This document shows, one piece after another, positions 23,928 to 32,120 of a stretch of DNA of 58,910 bases. Position numbers and translations under genes: made by a program. This DNA is from VFKU01 sp964620045 (GTDB lineage Bacteria; Hydrogenedentota; Hydrogenedentia; Hydrogenedentales; GCA-2746185). The notes under the pieces are model-generated. The model saw nothing but the letters and a program-made list of their open reading frames with translations, searched no databases and had not been told where the DNA came from. The stretch is taken from the NCBI GenBank assembly GCA_964620045.1, contig CAZUJL010000026.1, positions 1-58,910 on the forward strand, given 5' to 3'. Each line of letters opens with the position of its first letter. The first letter of the stretch is position 1.

Positions 23928-24590
23928 TTAGCGCCCACCCGTCGCCGCGGCGGCTTTCGGGTAGTTCGGATCTTCCTGCACTTCGATCAATTGCTTCGTG
24001 TGACGAACTGTGTGATACAGAATCATATTCAACCAGTCATACCCGTTCAGCCAGCCCAGCGCGGGCACCGGATGCGGCATGCCGTGGTTCTTGATCTCGC
24101 GGTTCATCGTTTCAACATACGCGCGGTAGTGGCCATGCGCCGCGTAGAATTCTTCAATGCCTTGCTGACGGTTCCACTTGTTCACCGGCTGCAGCGGCTC
24201 TGGCGCCTGGAACCCGCCCTTGCCCTGCGCTCCACGATTCGGCACGGCGGACTTCACGATCGCGAGTTTGCCCGCCGACTTCGTGGCCCATTCCGGATCG
24301 ACCGGACCCGCGATCGCCTGCTGGACACCCGCCAGGATGCCGCGTTCGGAAAGTGCGATGTGCTCGACGCATTCGCCGACGGACCAGCGGTTCGGCGCCG
24401 CCTTAAAATTCCATTGTTCATCGGTCAGACCCGTGATGCGGGACACCAACTCCGCTTGCGTTTGATCGACGAGCGCCAGCAGTTCCTTCATTTCAGCATC
24501 GGAAACGACGGGGCTCGGATCTTCCGCGAATGCCGCACCCATCGACAGCGACACCAGCAGTGTTGCAACGCCCAAAAACAGTTTGCGCAT
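23928..24590 (-). CDS. Exported DinB-fold protein 3
   Basis: 220 residues. A signal peptide (MRKLFLGVATLLVSLSMGAAFA) is followed by one DinB domain with DEQWNFKAAPNRWSVGECVEHI and HTVRHTKQLIEVQEDPNYPK. It is the first gene of the leftward DinB run, with GGGAGGAG upstream of the ATG. It is clearly homologous to the neighbouring domains but the most diverged of them (GPVDPEWATKSAGK in place of DPEWFTRTKxK). A GTGGC/GCCAC hairpin lies in its leader at 24614-24634. Confidence 0.85.
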   Translation of the reverse strand: MRKLFLGVATLLVSLSMGAAFAEDPSPVVSDAEMKELLALVDQTQAELVSRITGLTDEQWNFKAAPNRWSVGECVEHIALSERGILAGVQQAIAGPVDPEWATKSAGKLAIVKSAVPNRGAQGKGGFQAPEPLQPVNKWNRQQGIEEFYAAHGHYRAYVETMNREIKNHGMPHPVPALGWLNGYDWLNMILYHTVRHTKQLIEVQEDPNYPKAAAATGGR

Positions 24591-24744
24591 GACCTCAACT
24601 CCTCCCGGTAATGGTGGCGCGCAGCTGCGGCCACGAAATTAGATTATCGCCATAATACAACACGAAAAGGCCATGGGGGAGCCTTTATTTGCGCGGCGAA
24701 TGGTTTTCCGTTTCGCAGGTATTTATTCGATAGGAAAACTAATT

Positions 24745-24975
24745 ATGTCGCGGGTCGTGGATGCTCTTAAATCGATTGGTCGCGTACTGAATCGTCCGCT
24801 TTGGCCGCAAAAGCCGGAGATCGTGATTCCGTCGAGCAGCGATGATCGAACGCGATGGTGGGATGTCGTGTTCGGCGCCTTCGATTTTCTCGAAGGCATC
24901 GGTTGCCTCCTGCAAGCGCTTGCAGGAGGCGTGCTGTGTGTATTCGGTTGGCTCGCGAGCCGCGCGATTTTCTAG
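24745..24975 (+). CDS. Small putative membrane protein
   Basis: 76 residues from ATG 24745 (the frame is open from 24673). A charged N-terminal half (VVDALKSIGRVLNRPLWPQKPE) is followed by a C-terminal hydrophobic segment (FLEGIGCLLQALAGGVLCVF). Only a weak AGGA precedes the start. Composition is less GC-rich than the neighbours. No family is recognised. The stop abuts the convergent esterase gene. It may be a real small gene, but the evidence is only an open frame with plausible topology. Confidence 0.4.
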   Translation: MSRVVDALKSIGRVLNRPLWPQKPEIVIPSSSDDRTRWWDVVFGAFDFLEGIGCLLQALAGGVLCVFGWLASRAIF

Positions 24976-25863
24976 CTACTTCTTCGCCAGCTTTGTGTCG
25001 AACCAGTCGCCCATCTTCGCGACTTCTTCCGGGATCGTCATCCACGGGTGCGCGCCGCCCGGCTTAATGTAGAACTCGACATCGGTGCCGACGCCCTTGA
25101 GTTTCTCCACGAAGAACTCCGACTGCTGCAGCGGCACGAGCGGATCCGCGTCGCCGTGCCAGATCAGGAACGGCGGCGTCTTCGCGGTGACCAGCAGTCC
25201 CGGCGAAATCGCGCGCGCCTTGGCTTCGATTTCTTCCGGCGTGCGCCCGGCGACGCCGTCCGTGAACAGAATGTCGCCGATGAGTTTGAAGTCCGGCATG
25301 CCGCCGTCGCCCCATTTCAGGAAGTTCGTCGGCGGGAAGAAAATGCCCACAGCCGCGACATCGGTGCTGAAGCGGTTCAGTGGATTCTTCGCATTCGGAT
25401 CGCCGTCCTCGCGCGTGACGGTCGTCAGCGCCGCAAGGTGTCCGCCGGCGGACGCGCCCGTCAGCCCGATGCGATCAGGATCAATGCCATAGTCGTCCGC
25501 ATGCGCCTTTACCCAGCGAATGCCCTTCTTCACATTCGCGACCATATCCTCCGCGGTGAAGCGCCCGCGCGTGCCAGGGCGCACGGCGAAGACCGTGTAG
25601 CCCTTGCCACAGAAGATGTTGTACATCTGCGCCATCTTGTGGTCGTTGATCTTGCCGCGGTCACCGTGCCACGCGCCGCTCGCAATGTCGACGATCGCGA
25701 GGCCGTTTTTCGTGCCGGTCGGCGTGAACACGTCCATCAACAGGCCGACGCCGTCCACTTCGCCGTAGAGCAGGTCCTGCTTTTGCTCAAACGGCAGGCT
25801 GTCCGCCGTGGCCAGCGTGGCGGTAAATGCGAGACAGAGAATAAGGGCTAGCGCGCGCTTCAT
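24976..25863 (-). CDS. Exported alpha/beta-hydrolase (BD-FAE/acetyl-esterase-like)
   Basis: 295 residues. A signal peptide (MKRALALILCLAFTATLATA) is followed by an alpha/beta-hydrolase with nucleophile motif GASAGGH, acid in WHGDADPLVP and catalytic histidine in GGAHPW. An oxyanion-type HGDRGK region lies near residue 65. Relatives include carbohydrate acetyl- or feruloyl-esterases and lipase-like enzymes; the substrate is not defined by sequence. A good ribosome site (GGAGG) lies 9 nt upstream of the ATG. Convergent with the small putative gene on the plus strand. Confidence 0.85.
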   Translation of the reverse strand: MKRALALILCLAFTATLATADSLPFEQKQDLLYGEVDGVGLLMDVFTPTGTKNGLAIVDIASGAWHGDRGKINDHKMAQMYNIFCGKGYTVFAVRPGTRGRFTAEDMVANVKKGIRWVKAHADDYGIDPDRIGLTGASAGGHLAALTTVTREDGDPNAKNPLNRFSTDVAAVGIFFPPTNFLKWGDGGMPDFKLIGDILFTDGVAGRTPEEIEAKARAISPGLLVTAKTPPFLIWHGDADPLVPLQQSEFFVEKLKGVGTDVEFYIKPGGAHPWMTIPEEVAKMGDWFDTKLAKK

Positions 25864-25942
25864 CGATCAATACCTCCGGATCGGGAGTGGGTTTGCGCCA
25901 GTATAACCGGTGCCGGAGCGGCGTGCATTCCACCCACGCGGG

Positions 25943-25972
25943 TTGACTGTCCGCGCGCGCGATTGGTACCGT
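25943..25972 (+). promoter_or_regulatory. Candidate promoter of purE
   Basis: TTGACT (25943-25948), 18-nt spacer, TACCGT (25967-25972), about 40 nt before the purE ATG. The -10 match is only moderate. The divergent esterase has TATACT on the other strand near 25899, without a clear -35. Confidence 0.35.
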
Positions 25973-26011
25973 GGCGTCTTCCCCGGAATCGTTACGGAAG
26001 GGCATGTTTTC

Positions 26012-26521
26012 ATGGCTGATTCAAACAAAATTCAGGTCGCGGTGTTGATGGGCAGCAAGTCGGATTGGGACACGATGGGCGCCGTATCCGAAACGCTCGA
26101 CGAATTCGGCATTCCGCACGAATGCCGCGCGCTCTCGGCGCACCGCACGCCCGAAGCGCTGGTGGAATTCATGAAGGACGCCGAGAAGCGCGGCTGCCAG
26201 GTATTCATCGCCGGCGCGGGTGGCGCGGCGCACCTCGCGGGCGTCGTGGCGTCCAAAACCGTGAAACCCGTTCTCGGCGTTCCGATCCCGAGCGTGTTGA
26301 ACGGACTCGACTCGTTGCTCTCCACCGTGCAGATGCCGGGCGGCATTCCGGTCGGCACGCTCGCGATCGGCAAGGCGGGCGCGACCAACGCCGCGCTGCT
26401 CGCCATAAGCATCCTCGGCCTCAGCAATCCGGAGCTGCTCAAGAAGATCGAAGCCTACCGCAAAAAGCGCGCGGACAAGATCCTCGAAGAGACGTTGCCG
26501 CAGAAGAAGATTGGGTTCTGA
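26012..26521 (+). CDS. purE: N5-carboxyaminoimidazole ribonucleotide mutase (class I PurE)
   Basis: Rearranges N5-CAIR to CAIR in purine synthesis. It has 169 residues. Signatures are VLMGSKSDWDTM, ALSAHRTPEAL (the catalytic histidine) and IAGAGGAAHLAGVVASKT, then GVPIPSVLNGLDSLLSTVQMPGGIPVGT. These match class I, which pairs with PurK; purK is not seen in the window. ATG at 26012 follows GGAAGG. The longer ORF start at 25910 is non-conserved and covers the promoter. Confidence 0.96.
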   Translation: MADSNKIQVAVLMGSKSDWDTMGAVSETLDEFGIPHECRALSAHRTPEALVEFMKDAEKRGCQVFIAGAGGAAHLAGVVASKTVKPVLGVPIPSVLNGLDSLLSTVQMPGGIPVGTLAIGKAGATNAALLAISILGLSNPELLKKIEAYRKKRADKILEETLPQKKIGF

Positions 26522-26524
26522 GTA

Positions 26525-26824
26525 TCACGTGCGCGTGTAATCTTGCGCAGCGTGCAAGACACGGACTACGTAAATCGAGTCTGCTCGCGTTTGATATACG
26601 ACGAGATAATTGTCAAATCCATCTAGTTTCCAAAGCCGAATATTGTGCTTGGACTCTACGTGTCGGATGGTTCCGATCTCGGGGAATTCTGATAGTCTTC
26701 GAGTGGCTGCATCGTATGCATCTAGGAATCTAAATGCAGCGTCGGCGTTATCGTGCGCGATGAATGCGAAATGCTCGGTCAAATCGCGACTTGTCCGGCG
26801 AGACTGGACGACGCGTAGCCTCAA
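26525..26824 (-). CDS. ParE/RelE-type toxin
   Basis: 99 residues with the RelE/ParE fold pattern: N-terminal strand RLRVVQSRRTSRDL, helix with AFRFLDAYDAATRRLSEFPEIG, then YLVVYQTRADSIYVVRVLHAAQDY (the conserved VVRVLH strand). ParE members inhibit gyrase and RelE members cleave mRNA on the ribosome; sequence alone suggests the ParE side. It overlaps the antitoxin stop by 4 nt. Composition is lower in GC than the surroundings, which fits horizontal transfer. It ends just after the convergent purE stop. Confidence 0.82.
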   Translation of the reverse strand: MRLRVVQSRRTSRDLTEHFAFIAHDNADAAFRFLDAYDAATRRLSEFPEIGTIRHVESKHNIRLWKLDGFDNYLVVYQTRADSIYVVRVLHAAQDYTRT

Positions 26825-27057
26825 TGGCCTTGTATTTTCCGCAGCAGGGCGAGACCTTCTTCGCGAATTTGAGCGATGGTCTCTGAAGTAACCGGAATTT
26901 CCTCGCCATCGAAGCCTTCAAGTATCGCGTCCTCAAGGGCGCGTTCGCGCGAAAACGCTTTCAGCGCTTCACGCAGGAAATCCTCAATAGGCATGTCGCC
27001 CAATTCCGCCGCCTGGCGGCGGATTTCCGCTTCGAGTTCAGGTGAAAGGTTTACCAT
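26821..27057 (-). CDS. Antitoxin (ParD-like) of the ParE module
   Basis: 78 residues: MVNLSPELEAEIRRQAAELG gives an N-terminal ribbon-helix-helix-like or short helical DNA-binding region, followed by an acidic C-terminal part (LEDAILEGFDGEEIPVT) that would wrap the toxin. Such antitoxins usually repress their own operon. An extended -10 box lies 6 nt upstream of the ATG, so the transcript is probably leaderless. It is coupled to the toxin by an ATGA overlap. Confidence 0.8.
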   Translation of the reverse strand: MVNLSPELEAEIRRQAAELGDMPIEDFLREALKAFSRERALEDAILEGFDGEEIPVTSETIAQIREEGLALLRKIQGH

Positions 27058-27063
27058 ACCGAC

Positions 27064-27072
27064 ATTATAGCA
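27064..27072 (-). promoter_or_regulatory. Extended -10 promoter of the toxin-antitoxin operon (leaderless)
   Basis: On the minus strand TGCTATAAT, an extended -10 (TGnTATAAT), ends 6 nt before the antitoxin ATG, so transcription would start at about the A of ATG. No -35 match is seen, as is common with extended -10 promoters. It lies in the 30-nt gap after the DsbA-like gene. Confidence 0.65.
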
Positions 27073-27087
27073 CCGTTTTATGTGGAG

Positions 27088-27723
27088 TTATTCCGTTACT
27101 GCCTCTTCCAGCCACTGCTCGATGCGCGGCTTCAGCACGTCGTACGGGCGATAACCGAAGGTGAGCAAGATGGGCTCGCGGTCGTCTTCGAGGATTGCGC
27201 TGGGGAAGCCCGTGATGCCGTAGCCGCGCGCGCGGGCGAAGTCCGACTGCGCGCTCCATTTCGTCATCGGGTCGTTGAACTTTTCGAGGAACTCGTAGCG
27301 CGCGACGCCGACATCCTCTGCAAGATCGGCAAGCACGGCTTCGTCGGTCACGTCGCGGTTCTCGGCGTAGAACGCGTGCTGCGCGGCCTCGAGAAAATCG
27401 ATCGCGGCGCCGGGCGAGAGTTGCCGCACGGCGACGGCCGCGCGCGCGGAAGGCTCGGTGTCGTAGCGCCAGCCGGCGGGCATCGCGAGGTCGTAGTTAA
27501 AGGGCTGGCCCGTCGCGCGGTTCACTTCGTGCCAGTGGTGCAGCACGAACTGCCGCCAGTCTTCGGTGAATTCCTCGGAGGTCCCGGGGCGCAGGCCGCC
27601 GCAGATAAGCTGGATGTCGAGATGCTCATCGAAGTCCGCGCGGATCTGTGCAATCACGGGCGCAAATCCCCAGCACCACGAGCACATCGGGTCGGCGACG
27701 TAGTGCATCTTCGGCAGGTTCAT
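27088..27723 (-). CDS. DsbA-family (FrnE/HCCA isomerase-like) oxidoreductase
   Basis: 211 residues. Thioredoxin-fold active site ADPMCSWCWGF (CxxC) at the N-terminus, then a helical insert and the cis-proline region GYGITGFPSAIL. There is no signal peptide, so it is cytoplasmic, like FrnE-type DsbA proteins and close to 2-hydroxychromene-2-carboxylate isomerases, which lack the CxxC. ATG at 27723 overlaps the stop of the KDPG aldolase gene (ATGA). The longer frame upstream is the shadow of that gene. Confidence 0.85.
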   Translation of the reverse strand: MNLPKMHYVADPMCSWCWGFAPVIAQIRADFDEHLDIQLICGGLRPGTSEEFTEDWRQFVLHHWHEVNRATGQPFNYDLAMPAGWRYDTEPSARAAVAVRQLSPGAAIDFLEAAQHAFYAENRDVTDEAVLADLAEDVGVARYEFLEKFNDPMTKWSAQSDFARARGYGITGFPSAILEDDREPILLTFGYRPYDVLKPRIEQWLEEAVTE

Positions 27724-28379
27724 CGGCGGTCTCCCCGTTCCCACGCGGTCACGGCGTCGCGCATCGCGCGCGCGGCGCGTTCCATCGCGGCGTAATCCTT
27801 TGCGGCGACCCACTCCGGCTTGCACACGCTCGTGCCCAGCGCGAGTGCCGCGGCGCCGGCGCTGAGAAAGCTGCCCGCGTTTTCCACCGTTACGCCGCCC
27901 GTCGGCACCAGCTTCAAGAATTCCATCGGCGCGAGCACTTCGCGCACATAATTCGGACCGAGTCCCGCCGCCGGAAACAATTTGATGAGGTCCGCGCCCA
28001 GGGCATGCGCGGCGTGAATTTCAGTGGGCGTGTAGGCCCCCGGAAGAATCGCGCAGCCGTGCGCGTGCGCCGCGTCGATCAATTCCTTCGAGGAAATAGG
28101 CGACACAATGAAACGCGCCCCGACCGCCGCGGCGCGGCTGGCCACTTCGCCGGTCATCACCGTGCCTGCGCCAATGATCGCGCGATTGGCGAGTCGCTGG
28201 ACCGCTTGTGCGATGCCGTCCAGTGCACCGGGCGAGTTGAGCGTGAACTCGATCGCGTCGATGCCGCCTGCGGCAATAGCCTCCGCAATCGCGGACAGAT
28301 CGGCCGGCGCTTTCACGCGCACGATCGCAATCAGGCGGCCCGTTTCGAGGCGGTGCGTGGTCTCGGCGATGGTTCCCAT
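27720..28379 (-). CDS. eda: 2-dehydro-3-deoxyphosphogluconate/4-hydroxy-2-oxoglutarate aldolase
   Basis: Cleaves KDPG to pyruvate and glyceraldehyde-3-phosphate (Entner-Doudoroff or hexuronate degradation). It has 219 residues from ATG 28379. Signatures are the Schiff-base lysine in ADLIKLFPA, the glutamate in DAIEFTLNSP, GAGTVMT, RFIVSPISS and LVPTGGVTVENAGSFLSAGA. Family members can act on other 2-keto sugar acids such as 2-dehydro-3-deoxy-6-phosphogalactonate. It is divergent from bioF and coupled to the DsbA-like gene. Confidence 0.9.
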   Translation of the reverse strand: MGTIAETTHRLETGRLIAIVRVKAPADLSAIAEAIAAGGIDAIEFTLNSPGALDGIAQAVQRLANRAIIGAGTVMTGEVASRAAAVGARFIVSPISSKELIDAAHAHGCAILPGAYTPTEIHAAHALGADLIKLFPAAGLGPNYVREVLAPMEFLKLVPTGGVTVENAGSFLSAGAAALALGTSVCKPEWVAAKDYAAMERAARAMRDAVTAWERGDRR

Positions 28380-28467
28380 GCGTCCAGCATGACGGGCACA
28401 GTGCCTCGCGCTCAAGCGGGCCCGCGCCTTGCCGTTTTCCGCGCCGTTGCGTACCCTGTTGGGCTGT

Positions 28468-29628
28468 ATGCACGCGCGCGACGACTTTCATCAGGAGCTG
28501 GACCGCCTCGACGCCGAGGGACTGCGGCGGCGCCTTCACGCCTTGCCGGAGGCGGGCGGGCTGCTTGAGATCGACGGCCGCCCAGTGCTGAATTTTTCGT
28601 CGAACGACTACCTCGATCTCGCGAATGATTCGCGCCTGAAGCGCGCAGGGCAAGAGGCGATCGATCGTTTCGGCTCCGGCGCGACGGCGTCGCGGCTGAT
28701 GACGGGCCACCTCGATCTGCACGAGACGCTGGAGGCGCAGCTCGCCGCGCTCACGCACCACGAAGCGTCCCTCGTGTTTCCGAGCGGATACCAGGCGAAC
28801 GTCGGTGCGCTGCAGGCGCTGGCCGGGCCGGGCGACGCGATTTTCTCGGACCGCCTGAACCACGCGAGCCTCGTGGACGGCTGCCGGCTGTCGCGCGCAC
28901 AGGTGCATATATATAGGCACGCGGACGCGGCCCATCTGGCCGAACTGCTGCGCGCCTGCGATGTGCCGGGCCGCAAAGTGGTGATTACGGATGCCGTATT
29001 CAGCATGGACGGCGACCTGGCCCCGCTGCGCGAAATCGCGGACGCCGCGCGGGCACACGGTGCCTTTCTATATGTCGACGAAGCGCACGGCTTGGGGATA
29101 TATGGTCAAGGCGCGGGACTCTCGGCGGAGCTCGGTGTAAAGCCGGACGCGATCTCGGCCAATCTGGCAAAGTCGCTCGGCGGTGGCGGCGGATTCGTCG
29201 CAGGCACCGCGGAATTCATCGATCTGCTCGTGAACCGCGCGCGGAGTTTCATTTTCTCCACCGGTCTCGCGCCGGCCTGTGTGGGCGCGGGACTCGAAGC
29301 AGCGCGTATTGTGATGACCGAGCCGAACCTCGGTACAGAGCTATTGGATCGCGCGAAGTTTTTCCGCGCGGAGTTGCGCCGCCATGGAATCGATGTCGAA
29401 GAGCACCGCTCGCCGATCATCCCCATTATCGTCGGCTCGAACGAAGCCGCCGTCGCACTGTCCGATGCGCTGTTCGAGCGCGGCATTCTGGAGACGGCCA
29501 TTCGTCCGCCCTCCGTGCCTTACGGCACGGCGCGCCTGCGGCTCTCGGTAACGCTGGCCCATTCGCGCGATGACCTGGCACATGCGGCCGTTACGATCGC
29601 GGCTGTGCTGCAGTCTGCGAAGGTGTAA
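28468..29628 (+). CDS. bioF: 8-amino-7-oxononanoate synthase
   Basis: PLP enzyme joining pimeloyl thioester and alanine in biotin synthesis. It has 386 residues from ATG 28468. Signatures are NFSSNDYLDLA, RLMTGHLDLHETLE, FSDRLNHASLVDG, YVDEAHGLGIYG and the PLP-lysine region ISANLAKSLGGGGGF. The last differs from the usual TFSKALG form, but the lysine is in place. No strong ribosome site is seen, and the longer frame from 28429 gives no better start. First gene of bioF-bioD-bioA; bioD starts on the last base of its stop. Confidence 0.93.
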   Translation: MHARDDFHQELDRLDAEGLRRRLHALPEAGGLLEIDGRPVLNFSSNDYLDLANDSRLKRAGQEAIDRFGSGATASRLMTGHLDLHETLEAQLAALTHHEASLVFPSGYQANVGALQALAGPGDAIFSDRLNHASLVDGCRLSRAQVHIYRHADAAHLAELLRACDVPGRKVVITDAVFSMDGDLAPLREIADAARAHGAFLYVDEAHGLGIYGQGAGLSAELGVKPDAISANLAKSLGGGGGFVAGTAEFIDLLVNRARSFIFSTGLAPACVGAGLEAARIVMTEPNLGTELLDRAKFFRAELRRHGIDVEEHRSPIIPIIVGSNEAAVALSDALFERGILETAIRPPSVPYGTARLRLSVTLAHSRDDLAHAAVTIAAVLQSAKV

Positions 29629-30356
29629 TGCCCGGCCGCGGTTATTTCATCACCGGCACGGACACCGGCGTCGGCAAGACCGCCGTCACCGCCGCGATCC
29701 TGCGCGTGCTGCGCCTGCGCGGTGTAAATGCGGCGACGATGAAGCCGGTGCAGACCGGAGCGGCGATGTGCGACGGGCTGTGGATGGCGCCGGATTTGGC
29801 GATTCACCGGGCCGCCGCTGAGTTTCGTCCGCCGGCCGATCACGTGCGCCTCATGCAACCGTATTGCTACGAACCCGCATGCTCGCCGCATCTCGCGGGG
29901 CGTATGGTGAAAATATATCCCGATCTCGCCCGTATCGAAACCTGCGCGCGGCAACTTCTCGATCTATACGACGTCCTGCTCATCGAAGGCGCGGGCGGAA
30001 TCTATGCGCCGCTGACCGAAACCGAAACGACGCTTGATCTAATGAAGCGCCTCGCAATGCCCGTCATCCTCGTCGCGCGGCGCGGACTCGGCACGATTAA
30101 CCATTCGCTGCTGTCGCTGGACGCGCTGCGTCATGCGAACGTGCCGATCGCGGGCATCGTGTTTAACGAAACCGAGAACATGCCGGTGGATTTCATTCGC
30201 GCGGACAACCCCCGCGCGGTGGAGACTTTCGGCAAGGCGCCGATCTTGGGTAACATGGATTTTCTGCCGGATTTCGCCGCGAATCCGGCGAAGGCGCTGC
30301 AGGGTTCAGAGAAATTCCTGCCCGGATTGGCGCGGGTGTTTCCCGAACTGGGATGA
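29628..30356 (+). CDS. bioD: Dethiobiotin synthetase
   Basis: ATP- and CO2-dependent ring closure of DAPA to dethiobiotin. It has 242 residues. P-loop GTDTGVGKT at the N-terminus, KPVQTGA (substrate-binding lysine), and the EGAGGIYAPL motif. It overlaps the bioF stop by 1 nt and the bioA start by 4 nt, so the three are translationally coupled. Confidence 0.95.
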   Translation: MPGRGYFITGTDTGVGKTAVTAAILRVLRLRGVNAATMKPVQTGAAMCDGLWMAPDLAIHRAAAEFRPPADHVRLMQPYCYEPACSPHLAGRMVKIYPDLARIETCARQLLDLYDVLLIEGAGGIYAPLTETETTLDLMKRLAMPVILVARRGLGTINHSLLSLDALRHANVPIAGIVFNETENMPVDFIRADNPRAVETFGKAPILGNMDFLPDFAANPAKALQGSEKFLPGLARVFPELG

Positions 30357-31732
30357 GGCCGATGGTGATTCGCACCGACACGCTGCAGGAACTCGACTAT
30401 CGCCACCTGTGGCATCCGTACACCGACATCAATGCGTACGAAGCCGCGCCGTGGATCAGTTTCGAGCGCGCCGAGGGCGTGTACCTGTACGATCGCGACG
30501 GCCGCGCGGTGATGGACGGCATCGCGTCGTGGTGGGCGGTCGCGCTGGGGCACAGCCATCCGCGCATCGTCGCCGCGATTCGCGAGCAGGCCGGCGTGCT
30601 GCAACATGCGATCCTCGGCAACCAGACGCATCCGCTCGCGGTGAAACTCGCCGCGCGTCTCGCCGAGATCGCGCCGGGCGACCTGACACGGTGCTATTTC
30701 GCCTCCGACGGCGCCAGCGCGACCGAAGCCGCGCTCAAGATTGCGATTCAGTATTGGCACAACCAGGGCGTGCGCGGAAAAAACCGCTTCGTCGCGCTCG
30801 ACGAGGGATACCACGGCGACACACTTGGCGCCGTCGGTGTGGGATTCGTGCCAACCTTCCACGCGCCCTTCGACGGTGCGCTGATCAAGTCCTTCGTCGC
30901 CCCCGCGCCACACCGCGCCGCCAACACGGATGACGCCGCCGACCGCGCGCACGCGATCGAGGCCTTCGCCGCGATGGAACGCATCGTGAATGAGCACGAG
31001 GCCGAGATCGCCGGGATCATCCTCGAGCCGCTCTGCCAGGGCGCCGCCGGCATCCGCATCCATCATCCGGAGTATCTGCGGCGCGTGCGTGCGCTGTGCG
31101 ACGCGCGCGGATTGCTACTGATCGCCGACGAAATTGCCGTCGGTTTCGGCCGCACCGGTGGCGTGTTCGCATGCGACGTGGCCGGCATCGTGCCCGACAT
31201 CCTCTGCCTCGGTAAGGCGCTGACCGGCGGCACGCTGCCCATGAGCGCGACGATCGTGACCGACGCGATCTACGACACCTTCCGCAACGAGCCCGGAAAA
31301 GACCGCACGTTTTACGACGGCCACACCTACTGCGGCAATCCGATCACGAGCGCGGCTGCGCTGGCGTTTCTCGATGCCTTCGAGCAAGACGGCGTGATGG
31401 ACAACGTCGCCGCGCGGGCGCCACAGCTCGCCGAGGGCATGGCGCGACTCGCGCGGCACGCGTCCGTGCAATACCACAAGTCGCTCGGCTTGATCGGCAT
31501 GATCGCGCTTACGGCCGAATCCGGCGGGGCCGCGCTCGCCAAACGCATCGCGCGCCGCGCCTTCGAGCTCGGCCTCTTCATCCGCCCGCTCGGCAACGTG
31601 CTGTACCTCTGGCCGCCGCTCACCACGACCGAACCCGAGCTCGCCCGCATGCTCGATGTCTTTGACGCCGCAATAGCACGCGGCAATGAACCGATGGCTG
31701 AACCGCTGCCCTCGTCCGACGACGGACGGTAG
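30353..31732 (+). CDS. bioA: Adenosylmethionine-8-amino-7-oxononanoate aminotransferase
   Basis: Transfers an amino group from SAM (or lysine in some bacteria) to KAPA, giving DAPA. It has 459 residues. Signatures are LWHPYTDINAYE, GIASWWAVALGHSHPRI, FASDGASATEAALKIA, EGYHGDTLGA, LIADEIAVGFGRTG, the PLP lysine in ILCLGKALTGG and the GHTYCGNPI region. Fold-type I aminotransferase of the cytoplasm. It overlaps bioD by ATGA. The final residues (about 15) are low-complexity. Confidence 0.95.
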   Translation: MRPMVIRTDTLQELDYRHLWHPYTDINAYEAAPWISFERAEGVYLYDRDGRAVMDGIASWWAVALGHSHPRIVAAIREQAGVLQHAILGNQTHPLAVKLAARLAEIAPGDLTRCYFASDGASATEAALKIAIQYWHNQGVRGKNRFVALDEGYHGDTLGAVGVGFVPTFHAPFDGALIKSFVAPAPHRAANTDDAADRAHAIEAFAAMERIVNEHEAEIAGIILEPLCQGAAGIRIHHPEYLRRVRALCDARGLLLIADEIAVGFGRTGGVFACDVAGIVPDILCLGKALTGGTLPMSATIVTDAIYDTFRNEPGKDRTFYDGHTYCGNPITSAAALAFLDAFEQDGVMDNVAARAPQLAEGMARLARHASVQYHKSLGLIGMIALTAESGGAALAKRIARRAFELGLFIRPLGNVLYLWPPLTTTEPELARMLDVFDAAIARGNEPMAEPLPSSDDGR

Positions 31733-31737
31733 TTTCC

Positions 31738-32055
31738 GTGAACTCGCGCGTGAAAGCTTGGCAGATCCTGTACCTCGTCGGACTCCCGGCGATGGGTGTG
31801 TCCGCCTACATGCTGCATGAGGCCATCTGGCCCGGCCAAGGGATTTTCCTCGATCTCATTACCCGAAGTCCCACTTCACCAACGCCGCCGCCGGACTATC
31901 CGCCCGGCGACTTTTCGCGCGTAGGTACGATTGAGTACTGGTTGCTGTATTACATTCCGTTTGGCGTTGGGGCGATGTTGATGGTGGTTGGATGGTATCT
32001 GCGTCACACGGCGCCGATGCCGCCGCATGTGACCTTCGACCAGATGGAAGACTGA
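31738..32055 (+). CDS. Small two-span membrane protein inside the biotin operon
   Basis: 105 residues, GTG start 5 nt after the bioA stop. Two hydrophobic segments (WQILYLVGLPAMGVSAYML, and YWLLYYIPFGVGAMLMVVGW) flank a Pro-rich loop (SPTSPTPPPDYPPGDF). No family is recognised. The position between bioA and bioB suggests co-expression with biotin synthesis; a transport or accessory role is possible but nothing in the sequence proves it. Confidence 0.65.
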   Translation: MNSRVKAWQILYLVGLPAMGVSAYMLHEAIWPGQGIFLDLITRSPTSPTPPPDYPPGDFSRVGTIEYWLLYYIPFGVGAMLMVVGWYLRHTAPMPPHVTFDQMED

Positions 32056-32120
32056 CCACGCCCCGCTTGCCTCGGCCCGCGGCCACGCCGTAGACTCACA
32101 GATCGAACCGAGGGATCCCC

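Noticed and set aside
28380..28467. Possible riboswitch or BirA/BioR operator before bioF
   Set aside because: The gap is short, no palindrome fits a known operator and no good promoter is visible.
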